A stretch of 64,000 nucleotides of DNA, from NCBI RefSeq assembly GCF_045984285.3, contig NZ_JBJQIK030000009.1, positions 124,001 through 188,000 of the forward strand, in the 5' to 3' direction. Position 1 is the first letter of the stretch. The number at the start of each line of letters is the position of its first letter. This document shows, one piece after another, positions 41,495 through 50,689 of the stretch. Made by a program: the position numbers and the translations under genes. The notes beneath the pieces are model-generated. The model saw only the letters and a list, made by a program, of their open reading frames with translations, did not search any database and was not told the DNA's origin. Origin of the DNA: Rugamonas sp045984285. GTDB lineage: Bacteria > Pseudomonadota > Gammaproteobacteria > Burkholderiales > Burkholderiaceae_D.

Positions 41495-42853
41495 ATGAGC
41501 TTGCTGCAGACATTGCTGGCGTTTTTGGGGGCGATCGGTACGCTGGTCGTCATTCATGAGCTCGGCCATTATCTCGTGGCGCGCTGGTGCGGCGTGAAGG
41601 TGCTGCGCTTCTCGGTCGGCATGGGCAAGGTGGTGTGGATGCGCCGTTTCGGGCCGGACCAGACCGAGTGGGCGCTGTCCGTGCTGCCGCTCGGCGGCTA
41701 CGTCAAGATGCTCGATGGCCGCGAGGCCGATGTCTCGAAGCTCCCGCCGGAAGAGCTGAAGCGCGAGTTCACCCGCCAGAATGTGTGGAAACGCATCGCC
41801 ATCGTGGCCGCCGGCCCGCTCGCGAACTTCCTGCTCGCCATCGTGCTGTATGCCGCACTGTTCATGAATGGCGTGCAGGAGGTGTCCAGCCGTATCGCGG
41901 AGCCGGATCCCGGTTCGGCCGCCGAACGCGCAGGCCTGGACGCGGGCGATGTCGTCACCGCCATCAACGGCGAGGCCGTCGCCGGCTGGTCGGACCTGCG
42001 CTGGCGCCTGATCGAGGCCACGCTGGATAAACAGCCGGCCCAAGTCACCGTGCGCCGGGACGGGCGCGGCGAATTCACCTTCGTGCTGCCCGCCGCTTCC
42101 TTCGACCGGCTGGATATTGAACAGGATGTGCCCGGCGCCCTCGGCTTCGCCATCTCGCTGCCGCCGCCGGTGCTGAACAAGGTCACGCCAGGCGGCCCCG
42201 GCGCCGCTGCCGGCCTGCAGGCCGGCGACCAGGTTACGCATGTGGACGGGAAGCTGATGCGCGACAGCGCGGCCTTCCTGCACGCCGTGCGCGGTGCCCC
42301 CGGCCGCAGCCTGCAGCTGGACGTGCTGCGCAAGGGCACCCCCATCGCGCTCACCATCACGCCGCACGCCGAACAGCAAAAAACGGGTAAAGACTCTGTA
42401 ACAATCGGTAAGATCCAGGTCGAGCTGGCCGGGCAGCCCGATATGATCGTTGTGGCCACCGGCCCGGTGGAGTCGGTGCAGAAGGCCGTGAAAAAGGTCT
42501 GGGACACCAGCGTGCTCACCGTGCAGATGTTCGGCCGCATGATCATGGGCGAGGTCTCGTGGAAGAATGTGACGGGCCCGATCACCATTGCCGACTATGC
42601 CGGCCAGACCGCCCGGGTGGGACTTGCGAGCTATTTAAGCTTCATTGCCTTCATCAGCATCAGTATCGGGGTACTTAATTTACTGCCAATTCCTGTTCTG
42701 GATGGTGGGCATTTGCTGTATTATTCGCTGGAAGTTTTGACTGGGCGCCCGGTGCCGGAGCGTTTTGGAGAGATTGCGCAGCGCCTGGGCGTTGGCTTGT
42801 TAGTGACCTTGATGGCGCTGGCTGTGTTCAACGACGTCGTGCGGCTCTTGTAA
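41495..42853 (+). CDS. rseP: RIP metalloprotease RseP (site-2 protease)
   Basis: A 452-residue inner-membrane zinc protease that cuts anti-sigma factors within the membrane after DegS, activating the sigma-E envelope stress response. HELGH lies in the first helix (TLVVIHELGHYLVARWCGVK). Two PDZ domains occupy about 115-190 and 210-290 (SAAERAGLDAGDVVTAINGE; GAAAGLQAGDQVTHVDGK). The C-terminal NLLPIPVLDGGHLLYY carries the third zinc ligand. It starts four bases after dxr and leads into bamA and skp, an envelope-biogenesis series matching its function. Confidence 0.98.
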   Translation: MSLLQTLLAFLGAIGTLVVIHELGHYLVARWCGVKVLRFSVGMGKVVWMRRFGPDQTEWALSVLPLGGYVKMLDGREADVSKLPPEELKREFTRQNVWKRIAIVAAGPLANFLLAIVLYAALFMNGVQEVSSRIAEPDPGSAAERAGLDAGDVVTAINGEAVAGWSDLRWRLIEATLDKQPAQVTVRRDGRGEFTFVLPAASFDRLDIEQDVPGALGFAISLPPPVLNKVTPGGPGAAAGLQAGDQVTHVDGKLMRDSAAFLHAVRGAPGRSLQLDVLRKGTPIALTITPHAEQQKTGKDSVTIGKIQVELAGQPDMIVVATGPVESVQKAVKKVWDTSVLTVQMFGRMIMGEVSWKNVTGPITIADYAGQTARVGLASYLSFIAFISISIGVLNLLPIPVLDGGHLLYYSLEVLTGRPVPERFGEIAQRLGVGLLVTLMALAVFNDVVRLL

Positions 42854-42905
42854 GCCCGCGGCGCGCGCATGTGTAGTCCTGTGATTTAAGCCATTGATTT
42901 TGCCA

Positions 42906-45242
42906 ATGAAATTATATTCTGACCGCTTTGCCTTGCCTTCCTTTCGCCGCAGTCTGATTGGCGCCGCCGTCCTGGCGGTGTGCACCGGCCAAGCCATGGC
43001 CGCCGCTCCCTTTGTCGTCAAGGACATTCGCGTAGAAGGCATTCAGCGTACCGAAGCGGGCACCGTGTTCACCTACCTGCCAGTGCGCGTGGGCGAAACC
43101 TTCAGCGACGACAAGAGCGTGGCCACCATCAAGGCGCTGTATGCCACCGGCATCTTCAAGGACGTGCGCCTGGAGAAGGATGGCGATGTGCTGGTGGTGA
43201 TCGTCGAGGAGCGTCCCGCGATCGCCAAGGTGGAATTCACCGGCACCAAGGAATTCGAGAAAGACCTGCTGGTCAAGGCGCTGAAAGACATCGGCGTGGG
43301 CGAGGCCAAGACCTTCGACAAGGCTACCGTGGATCGCGCCGAGCAGGAGCTCAAGCGCCAGTACCTGTCGCACGGCCTGTATGGCGTTAAAGTCACCACC
43401 ACCGTGACCCCGCTGGAGCGCAACCGCGTGTCCATCGACTTCAAGGTGGACGAGGGCGAGATCGCCCGCATCAAACAGATCAACATCGTCGGTAACAAGG
43501 CCTTCAAGGACAAGGAGCTGCGCGACCAGCTCACGCTGAACACGAGCGGCTGGTTCAGCTGGTATACCAAGGCTGACCAGTATTCCAAGACCAAGCTGAC
43601 CGGCGACCTGGAAGCGCTGCGCTCCTTCTACCTGGACCGCGGCTATGTGGAGATGAACGTGGAATCGACCCAGGTGTCGATTACCCCGGACAAGAAGGAC
43701 ATCTACCTCACCATCAATATCACCGAAGGCGAGAAGTACACCGTCAAGGACTTCAAGTTCGAAGGCGAGATGTTCGGCCGCGAAGACGAGTTGCGCCAGC
43801 TGGTGCTGCTACGTTCCGGCCAGACCTATTCCGGGGCTGCACTGACCGCGACCAACAAGCTGATTACCGAGCGCCTCGGCACTTTCGGCTACGCCTTCGC
43901 CAACGTGAACGCCAACCCCGAGATCGACCGCGACAAGCGCGAAGTGTCCTTCACCTTCATGATCGATCCGGGCAAGCGCGCCTATGTGCGCCACATGACT
44001 ATCAGCGGCAACACCACCACCCGCGATGAAGTGATCCGACGCGAGTTCCGCCAGTTCGAATCGAGCTGGTACGACGCGAACAAGATCAAGCTCTCGCGCG
44101 ACCGCGTGGACCGCCTGGGCTACTTCAAGGAAGTGACCATCGATACGCCGGAAGCGCAAGGCACTTCGGACCAGGTGGACGTGAACCTGTCCGTGATCGA
44201 GAAACCGACCGGTAACTTCCAGATCGGCGGCGCGTTCTCGCAGGCCGAGAAGTTCTCGCTGTCGGCATCGATCCAGCAGGCCAACTTCGCCGGTTCGGGC
44301 AATACCGTCGGCATCGACCTGAACACGTCCAAATACAGCCGCACCATCGCCTTCTCGCATACCAATCCGTACTACACGGACGACGGCGTGTCGCGCGGCT
44401 TCGAAGTCTACCTGCGTACCTTCAAACCGCCGGCGATCAATATCGGCGCCTACACCATCAAGCAGACCGGTGGCCGCGTGAGCTGGGGTGTGCCGTTCTC
44501 CGAGATCGACACCGTGTTCTTCGGTATCGGCCTGGAGCGCTCGGAAGTCGAAACCGACCAGACCAGCCCGACCTTCTACAAGCAGTACGTGATCGACCAG
44601 GGCGGTCCTGCCAACGGTATCGGCTCGGTGACGTCGAATTCCGTGCCGCTGACGGTGGCCTGGGGCCGCGACAGCCGCGACAGCGCGCTGACCCCAACCC
44701 TGGGCCGCTACCAGCGCGCCAACCTGGAGCTGGACATCGTCGGCGACTCGAAGTACTACCGCGCGGTGTATGAACACCAGTGGTACAAGCCGCTCACCAG
44801 CAGCATCACGCTGGCCCTGAAGGGCGAGTTCGATTACGGCCACGGCATCGGCTCCAAGCCATACCCGGTGTTCAAGAACTTCTACGCCGGCGGCATCGGG
44901 TCCGTGCGCGGCTACTACGGCTCCTCGCTGGGCGTGGTGGACCCGGTCAACCTGGACGCGCTGGGCGGCGCATCGCGCATGATCGGCAATGCCGAACTGC
45001 AGATGCCATTCCCCGGCCAGGGCAAGGACCGCAGCCTGCGCTGGTTCGGCTTCCTGGACGGCGGCCAGGTTTACCGCGAAGGCGAAAAGATGCGCCTGTC
45101 CGAGCTGCGCTTCTCGACTGGCCTGGGCATCAGCTGGATTTCCCCGGTGGGCCCGCTCAAGTTGAGTTATGCTAAGCCTTTGAACGCCAAATATGGCGAC
45201 CGCCTGGAACGCTTCCAGTTCCAGATGGGCACCGGCTTCTGA
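42906..45242 (+). CDS. bamA: Outer membrane protein assembly factor BamA
   Basis: About 778 residues. Central Omp85 component of the BAM complex, inserting beta-barrel proteins into the outer membrane. Signal peptide ends at GQAMA before APFVVKDIRVEGIQR. Five POTRA domains (about 30-430) precede a 16-strand barrel, with the conserved GIGSVRGYYGSSLG segment (the VRGF/Y motif of Omp85 proteins) and a C-terminal aromatic, RLERFQFQMGTGF. The ATG at 42906 (MKLYSDRFALPSF) is preferred to an in-frame TTG at 42894. The normal position is between rseP and skp. Confidence 0.98.
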   Translation: MKLYSDRFALPSFRRSLIGAAVLAVCTGQAMAAAPFVVKDIRVEGIQRTEAGTVFTYLPVRVGETFSDDKSVATIKALYATGIFKDVRLEKDGDVLVVIVEERPAIAKVEFTGTKEFEKDLLVKALKDIGVGEAKTFDKATVDRAEQELKRQYLSHGLYGVKVTTTVTPLERNRVSIDFKVDEGEIARIKQINIVGNKAFKDKELRDQLTLNTSGWFSWYTKADQYSKTKLTGDLEALRSFYLDRGYVEMNVESTQVSITPDKKDIYLTINITEGEKYTVKDFKFEGEMFGREDELRQLVLLRSGQTYSGAALTATNKLITERLGTFGYAFANVNANPEIDRDKREVSFTFMIDPGKRAYVRHMTISGNTTTRDEVIRREFRQFESSWYDANKIKLSRDRVDRLGYFKEVTIDTPEAQGTSDQVDVNLSVIEKPTGNFQIGGAFSQAEKFSLSASIQQANFAGSGNTVGIDLNTSKYSRTIAFSHTNPYYTDDGVSRGFEVYLRTFKPPAINIGAYTIKQTGGRVSWGVPFSEIDTVFFGIGLERSEVETDQTSPTFYKQYVIDQGGPANGIGSVTSNSVPLTVAWGRDSRDSALTPTLGRYQRANLELDIVGDSKYYRAVYEHQWYKPLTSSITLALKGEFDYGHGIGSKPYPVFKNFYAGGIGSVRGYYGSSLGVVDPVNLDALGGASRMIGNAELQMPFPGQGKDRSLRWFGFLDGGQVYREGEKMRLSELRFSTGLGISWISPVGPLKLSYAKPLNAKYGDRLERFQFQMGTGF

Positions 45243-45256
45243 TATAGGAGAACGCT

Positions 45257-45778
45257 TTGAAGACCGCATCTGCTACGCTGGGCAAATTTGCTGCAGTCCT
45301 GGCGCTCGGCTGGCTTACGCTGGCGCCGGTGCATGCCCAGAACTCGTCGCGCATCGCATGGTTCAGCCCTGAGCGCATCTATAACGAGTCGAAGATGGCC
45401 AAGCTGGCAGGCGACAAGCTGGCCGAAGAATTTTCCAAACGCCAGAAGGCCGTGGAAGACCTGGCGACCCGCCTGAAAGAGGCTTCGCAAAAGTTCGAGA
45501 AGGAAGCCCTGTCGCTGCCGGAAGCAGAGCGCTTCAAGCGCCAGCGCGAAGTGGTGGAGCTGGACAAGGAATTCCAGCGCCGCCAGCGCGAGTTCCGCGA
45601 GGACCTCGCGCAGCGTACCAACGAAGAGCGCGCCGTCATCGCCGAGAAGGCGACCAACATCATCAAACAGCTCGCGCAGACGGAAGGTTTCGACGTCGTG
45701 CTGCAGGATGCGGTATGGGTCAACCCGCGCATCGACATCACCGACAAGGTCCTGGCCGCGCTGGACAAGGGCAAATAA
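45257..45778 (+). CDS. skp: Periplasmic chaperone Skp (OmpH)
   Basis: A 173-residue periplasmic holdase that guards unfolded outer-membrane proteins on their way to BamA. The signal peptide ends at PVHA, and the mature part starts near residue 28 (QNSSRIAWFSPERIYNESKM). The helical tentacle region is Lys/Glu/Arg-rich (about 55-135). The C-terminal VVLQDAVWVNPRIDITDKVL is a clear OmpH-family ending. The start is TTG at 45257 with GATATAGGAGAACGCT upstream. It sits directly after bamA, its functional partner. Confidence 0.96.
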   Translation: MKTASATLGKFAAVLALGWLTLAPVHAQNSSRIAWFSPERIYNESKMAKLAGDKLAEEFSKRQKAVEDLATRLKEASQKFEKEALSLPEAERFKRQREVVELDKEFQRRQREFREDLAQRTNEERAVIAEKATNIIKQLAQTEGFDVVLQDAVWVNPRIDITDKVLAALDKGK

Positions 45779-45796
45779 CAAGGATTGGAACACCCG

Positions 45797-46855
45797 ATGG
45801 GCCTTCGACTAGGAGAATTGGTCGAGCGCCTGGGCGGAGAGTTACATGGCGACCCGAACATCGAGGTGATCGGGATTGCGCCATTGACGGACGCCGGCGC
45901 TTCGCACATCAGCTTTCTCAGTAACAGCAAGTTCCGCGCACAGGCGGGACAAAGCCAGGCGGCGGCGCTGATCGTCTCCGGCAACGATGATCCGGTTGTG
46001 GCGCAGACCTACCAGGGCGCCCGCATCGTGGTCAAGAACCCTTACGTCTACTTTGCGCGCGCGGCCCAGTATTTCGAGTCGCTGACGGCCTTCGTGCCGG
46101 CGGCCGGCATTCATCCGTCGGCGGTGGTCGATGCGGCCGCCCAGGTGCACGCCACGGCCCATATCGGCCCGCGCGTGGTGGTGGAGGCGGGCGCCGTGGT
46201 CGGCGCCAATGCCGTGATCGAAGCAGGCTGCTTCATCGGCCGCAATGCGCAGGTGGGCGAGGGCACGCATTTCTTCGCCAATGTGACCTTCCAGCACGGC
46301 TGCATCATCGGCAAGCGCGGTGTGCTGCATTCGGGCGCCGTGATCGGCACCGACGGCTTCGGCTTCGCCAATGAAGGCGGCGTGTATATCAAGATTCCGC
46401 AGGTGGGACGGGTGGTGATCGGCGACGATGTGGACATCGGCGCCAACACCACCGTGGACCGCGGCGCTCTGGCCGACACCATCATCGAAGATGGCGTGAA
46501 GCTGGATAACCAGATCCAGATCGGGCACAACTGCCATATCGGCGCGCACACGGCCATGGCCGGCTGCGTTGGCGTGGCGGGCAGTGCCAGGATCGGCAAA
46601 TACTGTACCTTCGGCGGCGCGGCGATGGTGCTGGGGCACCTGACCATTGCGGACCATGTGCATGTATCGTCGGGCAGCATGGTATCGCGCTCGATCCTGG
46701 AGCCGGGGCAGTACACCGGCTTCTACCCGCTGGCCAAGAACAGCGAGTGGGAAAAATCCGCCGCCATCGTCCGTAACCTTTCGGCCATGCGGGACAAAAT
46801 CCGCGCGCTCGAAAAAACCATTAAAACGATAACGAATCAAGCAGAAGAATCATGA
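45797..46855 (+). CDS. lpxD: UDP-3-O-(3-hydroxyacyl)glucosamine N-acyltransferase
   Basis: A 352-residue third enzyme of lipid A synthesis, adding an acyl chain from acyl-ACP to the amine of UDP-3-O-acyl-glucosamine. An N-terminal uridine-binding domain (LRLGELVERLGGELHGDPNI) precedes a left-handed beta-helix of hexapeptide repeats (about 105-310), and HSGAVIGTDGFGFANEGGVY and VKLDNQIQIGHNCHIGAHTA (catalytic His) are diagnostic. ATG at 45797; an in-frame TTG at 45785 is less likely. fabZ overlaps its end by four bases. Confidence 0.98.
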   Translation: MGLRLGELVERLGGELHGDPNIEVIGIAPLTDAGASHISFLSNSKFRAQAGQSQAAALIVSGNDDPVVAQTYQGARIVVKNPYVYFARAAQYFESLTAFVPAAGIHPSAVVDAAAQVHATAHIGPRVVVEAGAVVGANAVIEAGCFIGRNAQVGEGTHFFANVTFQHGCIIGKRGVLHSGAVIGTDGFGFANEGGVYIKIPQVGRVVIGDDVDIGANTTVDRGALADTIIEDGVKLDNQIQIGHNCHIGAHTAMAGCVGVAGSARIGKYCTFGGAAMVLGHLTIADHVHVSSGSMVSRSILEPGQYTGFYPLAKNSEWEKSAAIVRNLSAMRDKIRALEKTIKTITNQAEES

Positions 46856-47340
46856 CCACTCCAGAGAACAAGACCCTCGACATTTGTCAGATCAAAGCCT
46901 ACCTGCCGCACCGCTACCCGCTGCTGCTGGTGGACCGCGTGCTGACCTGGGAAGCCAACAAGAGCATCACCGCCATCAAGAACGTGACCGTCAACGAAGA
47001 ATTCTTCAACGGCCACTTCCCGCACAAGCCGGTGATGCCGGGCGTGCTGATGATCGAAGCGATGGCGCAGACCGCGGCCATCCTGTCCTTCCTCACCATG
47101 AACATCAAGCCGGACGAGAACTCGGTGGTCTACTTCGTGGGCATCGACAATGCGCGCTTCAAGCGCCCGGTAGGTCCTGGCGACCAGCTGAAGATGGACG
47201 TTGAAATCCTGCGCGTATCGCGCGGCATCTGGAAATACAAGGCCGTTGGCAGCGTGGACGGCCAGGTGGCGGTGGAAGCGGAACTGATGTGCACCATTCG
47301 TAACGCAGCAGACGCGAGCCAGCCGGCAGCGGGGCAATAA
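46852..47340 (+). CDS. fabZ: 3-hydroxyacyl-[acyl-carrier-protein] dehydratase FabZ
   Basis: A 162-residue hot-dog fold dehydratase of fatty acid elongation, competing with LpxA for 3-hydroxyacyl-ACP, which explains its place in the lpx operon. LPHRYPLLLVDRV and NEEFFNGHFPHKPVMPGVLM with IEAMAQ hold the catalytic His and Glu. It overlaps lpxD by four bases and lpxA by one base, so translation is coupled along lpxD-fabZ-lpxA. Confidence 0.99.
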   Translation: MTTPENKTLDICQIKAYLPHRYPLLLVDRVLTWEANKSITAIKNVTVNEEFFNGHFPHKPVMPGVLMIEAMAQTAAILSFLTMNIKPDENSVVYFVGIDNARFKRPVGPGDQLKMDVEILRVSRGIWKYKAVGSVDGQVAVEAELMCTIRNAADASQPAAGQ

Positions 47341-48131
47341 TGGCAACCAAGATCCATCCTACCGCCATCGTCGATCCGCAAGCCCAGCTGGGCGAGGGCG
47401 TCGAGATCGGCGCGTATTCGATTGTGGGCCCGAATGTGGTGATCGGCGCGCGCACCTGGGTCGGTCCGCACGTTGTGATCGAAGGCCACACCACCATCGG
47501 CGAAGACAACAAGTTCTTCCAGTTCTCGTCCATCGGCGCGCCGCCGCAGGACAAGAAATGGCAGGGCGAGCCGACGCGCCTGGAAGTGGGCGACCGCAAC
47601 ACCATCCGCGAGTTCTGCACCTTCAACCTCGGCACCGTGCAGGACAAGGGCGTGACGAAGCTGGGCAACGACAACTGGATCTCGGCCTACGTACACCTGG
47701 CGCACGACTGCGTGGTGGGCAACAACACCATCTTCTCGAACAATGCGCAGATGGCCGGCCACGTTGAAATCGGCGATTACGTCATCATGAGCGGCTACGC
47801 CAACGTGCACCAGTTCTGCAAGATCGGCGCCCATGCCTTCGTCGGCATGAGCACCAGCCTCACGCAGGACGTGCCGCCATTCGTGCTCCTGAACGGCAAT
47901 CCGGCACAGGCGCACGGCATCAATATCGAAGGCCTGAAACGCCGCGGCTTCACCCGCGAGCAGATCAGCGCGCTGCGCGCAGCCTACAAAACCCTGTACC
48001 GTTCCGGCCTCACGCTGGAAGAAGCCAAGGCCGCGCTGCTGGAACAGGAACAGGCCACGCCAGAGGCGGCCGTGCACCTGAACGCCTTCCGCACCTTCCT
48101 CGATACCGCGAGCCGTGGCATCGTCCGCTGA
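47340..48131 (+). CDS. lpxA: UDP-N-acetylglucosamine O-acyltransferase
   Basis: A 263-residue first enzyme of lipid A synthesis, acylating UDP-GlcNAc at O-3 from hydroxyacyl-ACP. The beta-helix hexapeptide repeats begin IHPTAIVDPQAQLGEGVEIG. The family block SAYVHLAHDCVVGNNTIFSN contains the catalytic His, and NPAQAHGINIEGLKRRGFTR starts the helical C-terminal domain. The length is standard. It overlaps fabZ by one base and lpxB by 17. Confidence 0.99.
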   Translation: MATKIHPTAIVDPQAQLGEGVEIGAYSIVGPNVVIGARTWVGPHVVIEGHTTIGEDNKFFQFSSIGAPPQDKKWQGEPTRLEVGDRNTIREFCTFNLGTVQDKGVTKLGNDNWISAYVHLAHDCVVGNNTIFSNNAQMAGHVEIGDYVIMSGYANVHQFCKIGAHAFVGMSTSLTQDVPPFVLLNGNPAQAHGINIEGLKRRGFTREQISALRAAYKTLYRSGLTLEEAKAALLEQEQATPEAAVHLNAFRTFLDTASRGIVR

Positions 48132-49269
48132 CATATCGATTGCGGCCGTCGCCGGGGAGGTCTCCGGCGACATGCTGGGTGGCCGCCTGCTGGGCGGCCT
48201 GCGCCAGCACCTGCCGCGGGCGCGTTTCCACGGCATTGGCGGCCCGCAGATGCAGGCCCACGGCTTCGAGTCGTACTGGCCGATGGATACGCTTACCGTG
48301 CGCGGCATCTTCGAAGTCATTCCCCGCTACCGTGAACTGAAGGGCATCCAGAGCACGCTGCGCGACCGGCTGCTGGCGGACCGCCCGGACGTCTTCATCG
48401 GCATGGACTACCCCGGCTTCAACCTCGGCCTGGAAAAACAGCTGCGTGCGGCCGGCATTCCGACCATGCACTATATCGGTCCCCAGATCTGGGCCTGGCG
48501 CGGCGGCCGCATCAAGAAGATCAAGCGCGCGGTATCGCACATGCTGCTGGTGTTTCCCTTCGAGGAAGAGATCTACCGCAATGCAGGCGTGCCCGCCACT
48601 TTCGTCGGCCATCCGCTGGCCGAACTGATTCCGCTGGCGCCGGACGAAGCGGCTGCGCGCCGCACGCTCGGCCTGCCGGAAGACGCCAACGTGGTCACGA
48701 TCATGCCGGGCAGCCGCATGTCCGAGATCAAGCACAACACGGCTGCCTTCATCGGCGCCGCGAAACTGCTGAAAGAGCGCGACCATTCCTTGCGTTTTGT
48801 GGTGCCGATGGCGGGCGAACGGCAACGCCAGCTCTTCCTGCAGATCGTGCAGCAGGCGGGCCTGCAGGACGTGGAACTGCAGCTGCTGGACGGCCAGTCC
48901 CACACGGCCATCTGCGCGGCCGATGCCGTGCTGGTGGCTTCCGGCACCGCATCGCTCGAAGTGGCGCTGTTCAAGAAGCCGATGGTGATCGCCTACCGCA
49001 TGATGGAACTGGAATGGCAGATCCTGCGCCACTTCGGCTATCAGCCGTGGATCGGCCTGCCGAACATCCTGTCGCGCGAATTCGTGGTGCCCGAAATGCT
49101 GCAGCACGCCGCCAGCCCGAAAGCGCTGGCCGAGGCCATGTGGAAGCAGCTGGACGACGTGCCGCACCGCCTGCAGCTGGTGCAGCGCTTCACGGACATG
49201 CACCACAGCCTGCTGCGCAACAGCGCCCAGGAAGGCGCCGCCGCCGTCATGAAGGTGATCGGAAAATGA
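48115..49269 (+). CDS. lpxB: Lipid-A-disaccharide synthase
   Basis: A 384-residue GT19 glycosyltransferase at the inner membrane that joins UDP-diacylglucosamine and lipid X. VAGEVSGDMLGGRLLGGL at the N terminus, YIGPQIWAWRGGRIKKIK and MPGSRMSEIKHNTAAFIGAA are diagnostic LpxB motifs, with SGTASLEVALFKKPMVIAYR near the donor site. GTG start at 48115 inside the lpxA end. Its last bases overlap the rnhB start codon (ATGA). Confidence 0.98.
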   Translation: MASSADISIAAVAGEVSGDMLGGRLLGGLRQHLPRARFHGIGGPQMQAHGFESYWPMDTLTVRGIFEVIPRYRELKGIQSTLRDRLLADRPDVFIGMDYPGFNLGLEKQLRAAGIPTMHYIGPQIWAWRGGRIKKIKRAVSHMLLVFPFEEEIYRNAGVPATFVGHPLAELIPLAPDEAAARRTLGLPEDANVVTIMPGSRMSEIKHNTAAFIGAAKLLKERDHSLRFVVPMAGERQRQLFLQIVQQAGLQDVELQLLDGQSHTAICAADAVLVASGTASLEVALFKKPMVIAYRMMELEWQILRHFGYQPWIGLPNILSREFVVPEMLQHAASPKALAEAMWKQLDDVPHRLQLVQRFTDMHHSLLRNSAQEGAAAVMKVIGK

Positions 49270-49889
49270 GAACGCCACCGCAACCTGGCCTGTTCGACGA
49301 CCTGCCGTACTCGCTGGAAGAGATTATCTGCGGCGTGGACGAAGCAGGGCGCGGCCCGCTGGCCGGTCCCGTATATGCGGCGGCCGTGATCCTGCATCAC
49401 GAGCGTCCCATCGCGGGCTTGCGCGACTCCAAGAAGCTCACTGAAGCGAAGCGCGAAGAACTGGCGCCCCTGATCAAGCAGCATTGCGTGGCCTGGGCGA
49501 TTGCCAAAGCCTCGGAGGCCGAGATCGACCGCCTCAATATCCTGCAGGCCAGCATGCTGGCCATGAAGCGCGCCGTGCATGCGCTGGAGACCATTCCCAC
49601 GCTCGCCCTCATCGACGGCAACAAGTGCCCGGTAATGAAGATCCAGACCATTGCCATCATCGATGGCGACGACAAGATCGAATCCATTTCGGCCGCCTCG
49701 ATCCTGGCGAAAACGGCACGCGACGATGCGCTGCGCAAGCTGCACAAGAAATACCCGCAATACGGCTTCGACCAGCACAAGGGCTACGGCACCGAACAGC
49801 ACCTGGAAGCGTTGCGCCTGCACGGCGTAACGCCGGTGCACCGCCGCTCCTTTGCACCGGTGCGCGAGCTGCTGGAGAAGATGTTTTGA
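49266..49889 (+). CDS. rnhB: Ribonuclease HII
   Basis: A 207-residue nuclease that cuts at ribonucleotides embedded in DNA. The DEAGRGPLAGPVYAAAV motif gives the first acidic pair (Asp-Glu), LIDGNKCP the next Asp, and SISAASILAKTARD the fourth region. YPQYGFDQHKGYGTEQHLEA is a typical C-terminal block. ATG at 49266 overlaps lpxB. A longer in-frame reading starting in lpxB is rejected. The lpxB-rnhB pair is widely conserved. Confidence 0.98.
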   Translation: MRTPPQPGLFDDLPYSLEEIICGVDEAGRGPLAGPVYAAAVILHHERPIAGLRDSKKLTEAKREELAPLIKQHCVAWAIAKASEAEIDRLNILQASMLAMKRAVHALETIPTLALIDGNKCPVMKIQTIAIIDGDDKIESISAASILAKTARDDALRKLHKKYPQYGFDQHKGYGTEQHLEALRLHGVTPVHRRSFAPVRELLEKMF

Positions 49890-50671
49890 AGTCGATCACC
49901 TCGCGCGACAACGCGCAGTACAAAGAGCTGAAACAGCTCGCCACCAGCTCGCAGGCACGCCGCAAGGCCGGCCGCACGCTGCTGGACGGTGTACACCTGT
50001 GCGAAGCCTGGCTGCAGCTGCGCGGCCATCCCGAGCAATGCATCGTCAGCGAAACGGGCCTGCACAATCCTGAAGTGGCCAGCATCGTGGCCGGCCTGGA
50101 AGCGGAGCACGCGCACTGCCTGATGCTGCCGGACGCCCTGTATGCCGCCCTGAGCCAGGTGGAAAACGGCGTGGGCGTCATGTTCCTGGTCTCCACGCCG
50201 CAGCGCGAAATTCCCGATGCACTGACGGTAAATGCCGTCCTGCTGGACAATGTGCAGGACCCCGGCAACGTCGGCTCCATCCTGCGCAGCGCCGCGGCGG
50301 CGGGTATCAAGGAAGTTTATTGCAGCCCCGGCACGGCCTTCTGCTGGTCGCCGAAAGTGCTGCGCGCGGCCATGGGCGCCCACTTCGTGCTGGACATCTT
50401 CGAGAACGTGGAGCTGCTGCCGCTGCTGGAAAGCGCCCGCATCGCTACGCTGGCCACCAGCGGCTATGCGGAACAGAAGCTGTATGAAGTGGACCTGCGC
50501 CAGCCGGTGGCATGGATATTCGGCCACGAAGGGCAGGGCGTGTCGGACGCGCTGCTGTCGGCGGCGCGCCACAAGGTGGTGATCCCGCATCTGGGCAAAG
50601 TGGAGTCCCTGAACGTGGCCGCGTGCGCCGCAGTATGCTTTTTCGAGCAAGTAAGGCAGAATCAGGTCTGA
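49886..50671 (+). CDS. TrmH/SpoU-family RNA 2'-O-methyltransferase
   Basis: A 261-residue SPOUT-fold enzyme that methylates ribose in rRNA or tRNA with S-adenosylmethionine. An N-terminal substrate-binding domain (KSITSRDNAQYKELKQLATS) precedes the trefoil-knot domain with motif 1 LDNVQDPGNVGSILRSAAAA, motif 2 WIFGHEGQGVSDALL and motif 3 IPHLGKVESLNVAACAAVCF. Start TTG at 49886 overlapping the rnhB stop (TTGA); no ATG lies near the conserved N terminus. The RNA target (23S rRNA is common) is not determined. Confidence 0.93.
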   Translation: MKSITSRDNAQYKELKQLATSSQARRKAGRTLLDGVHLCEAWLQLRGHPEQCIVSETGLHNPEVASIVAGLEAEHAHCLMLPDALYAALSQVENGVGVMFLVSTPQREIPDALTVNAVLLDNVQDPGNVGSILRSAAAAGIKEVYCSPGTAFCWSPKVLRAAMGAHFVLDIFENVELLPLLESARIATLATSGYAEQKLYEVDLRQPVAWIFGHEGQGVSDALLSAARHKVVIPHLGKVESLNVAACAAVCFFEQVRQNQV

Positions 50672-50689
50672 GGAATCTTCGGAGCGGGC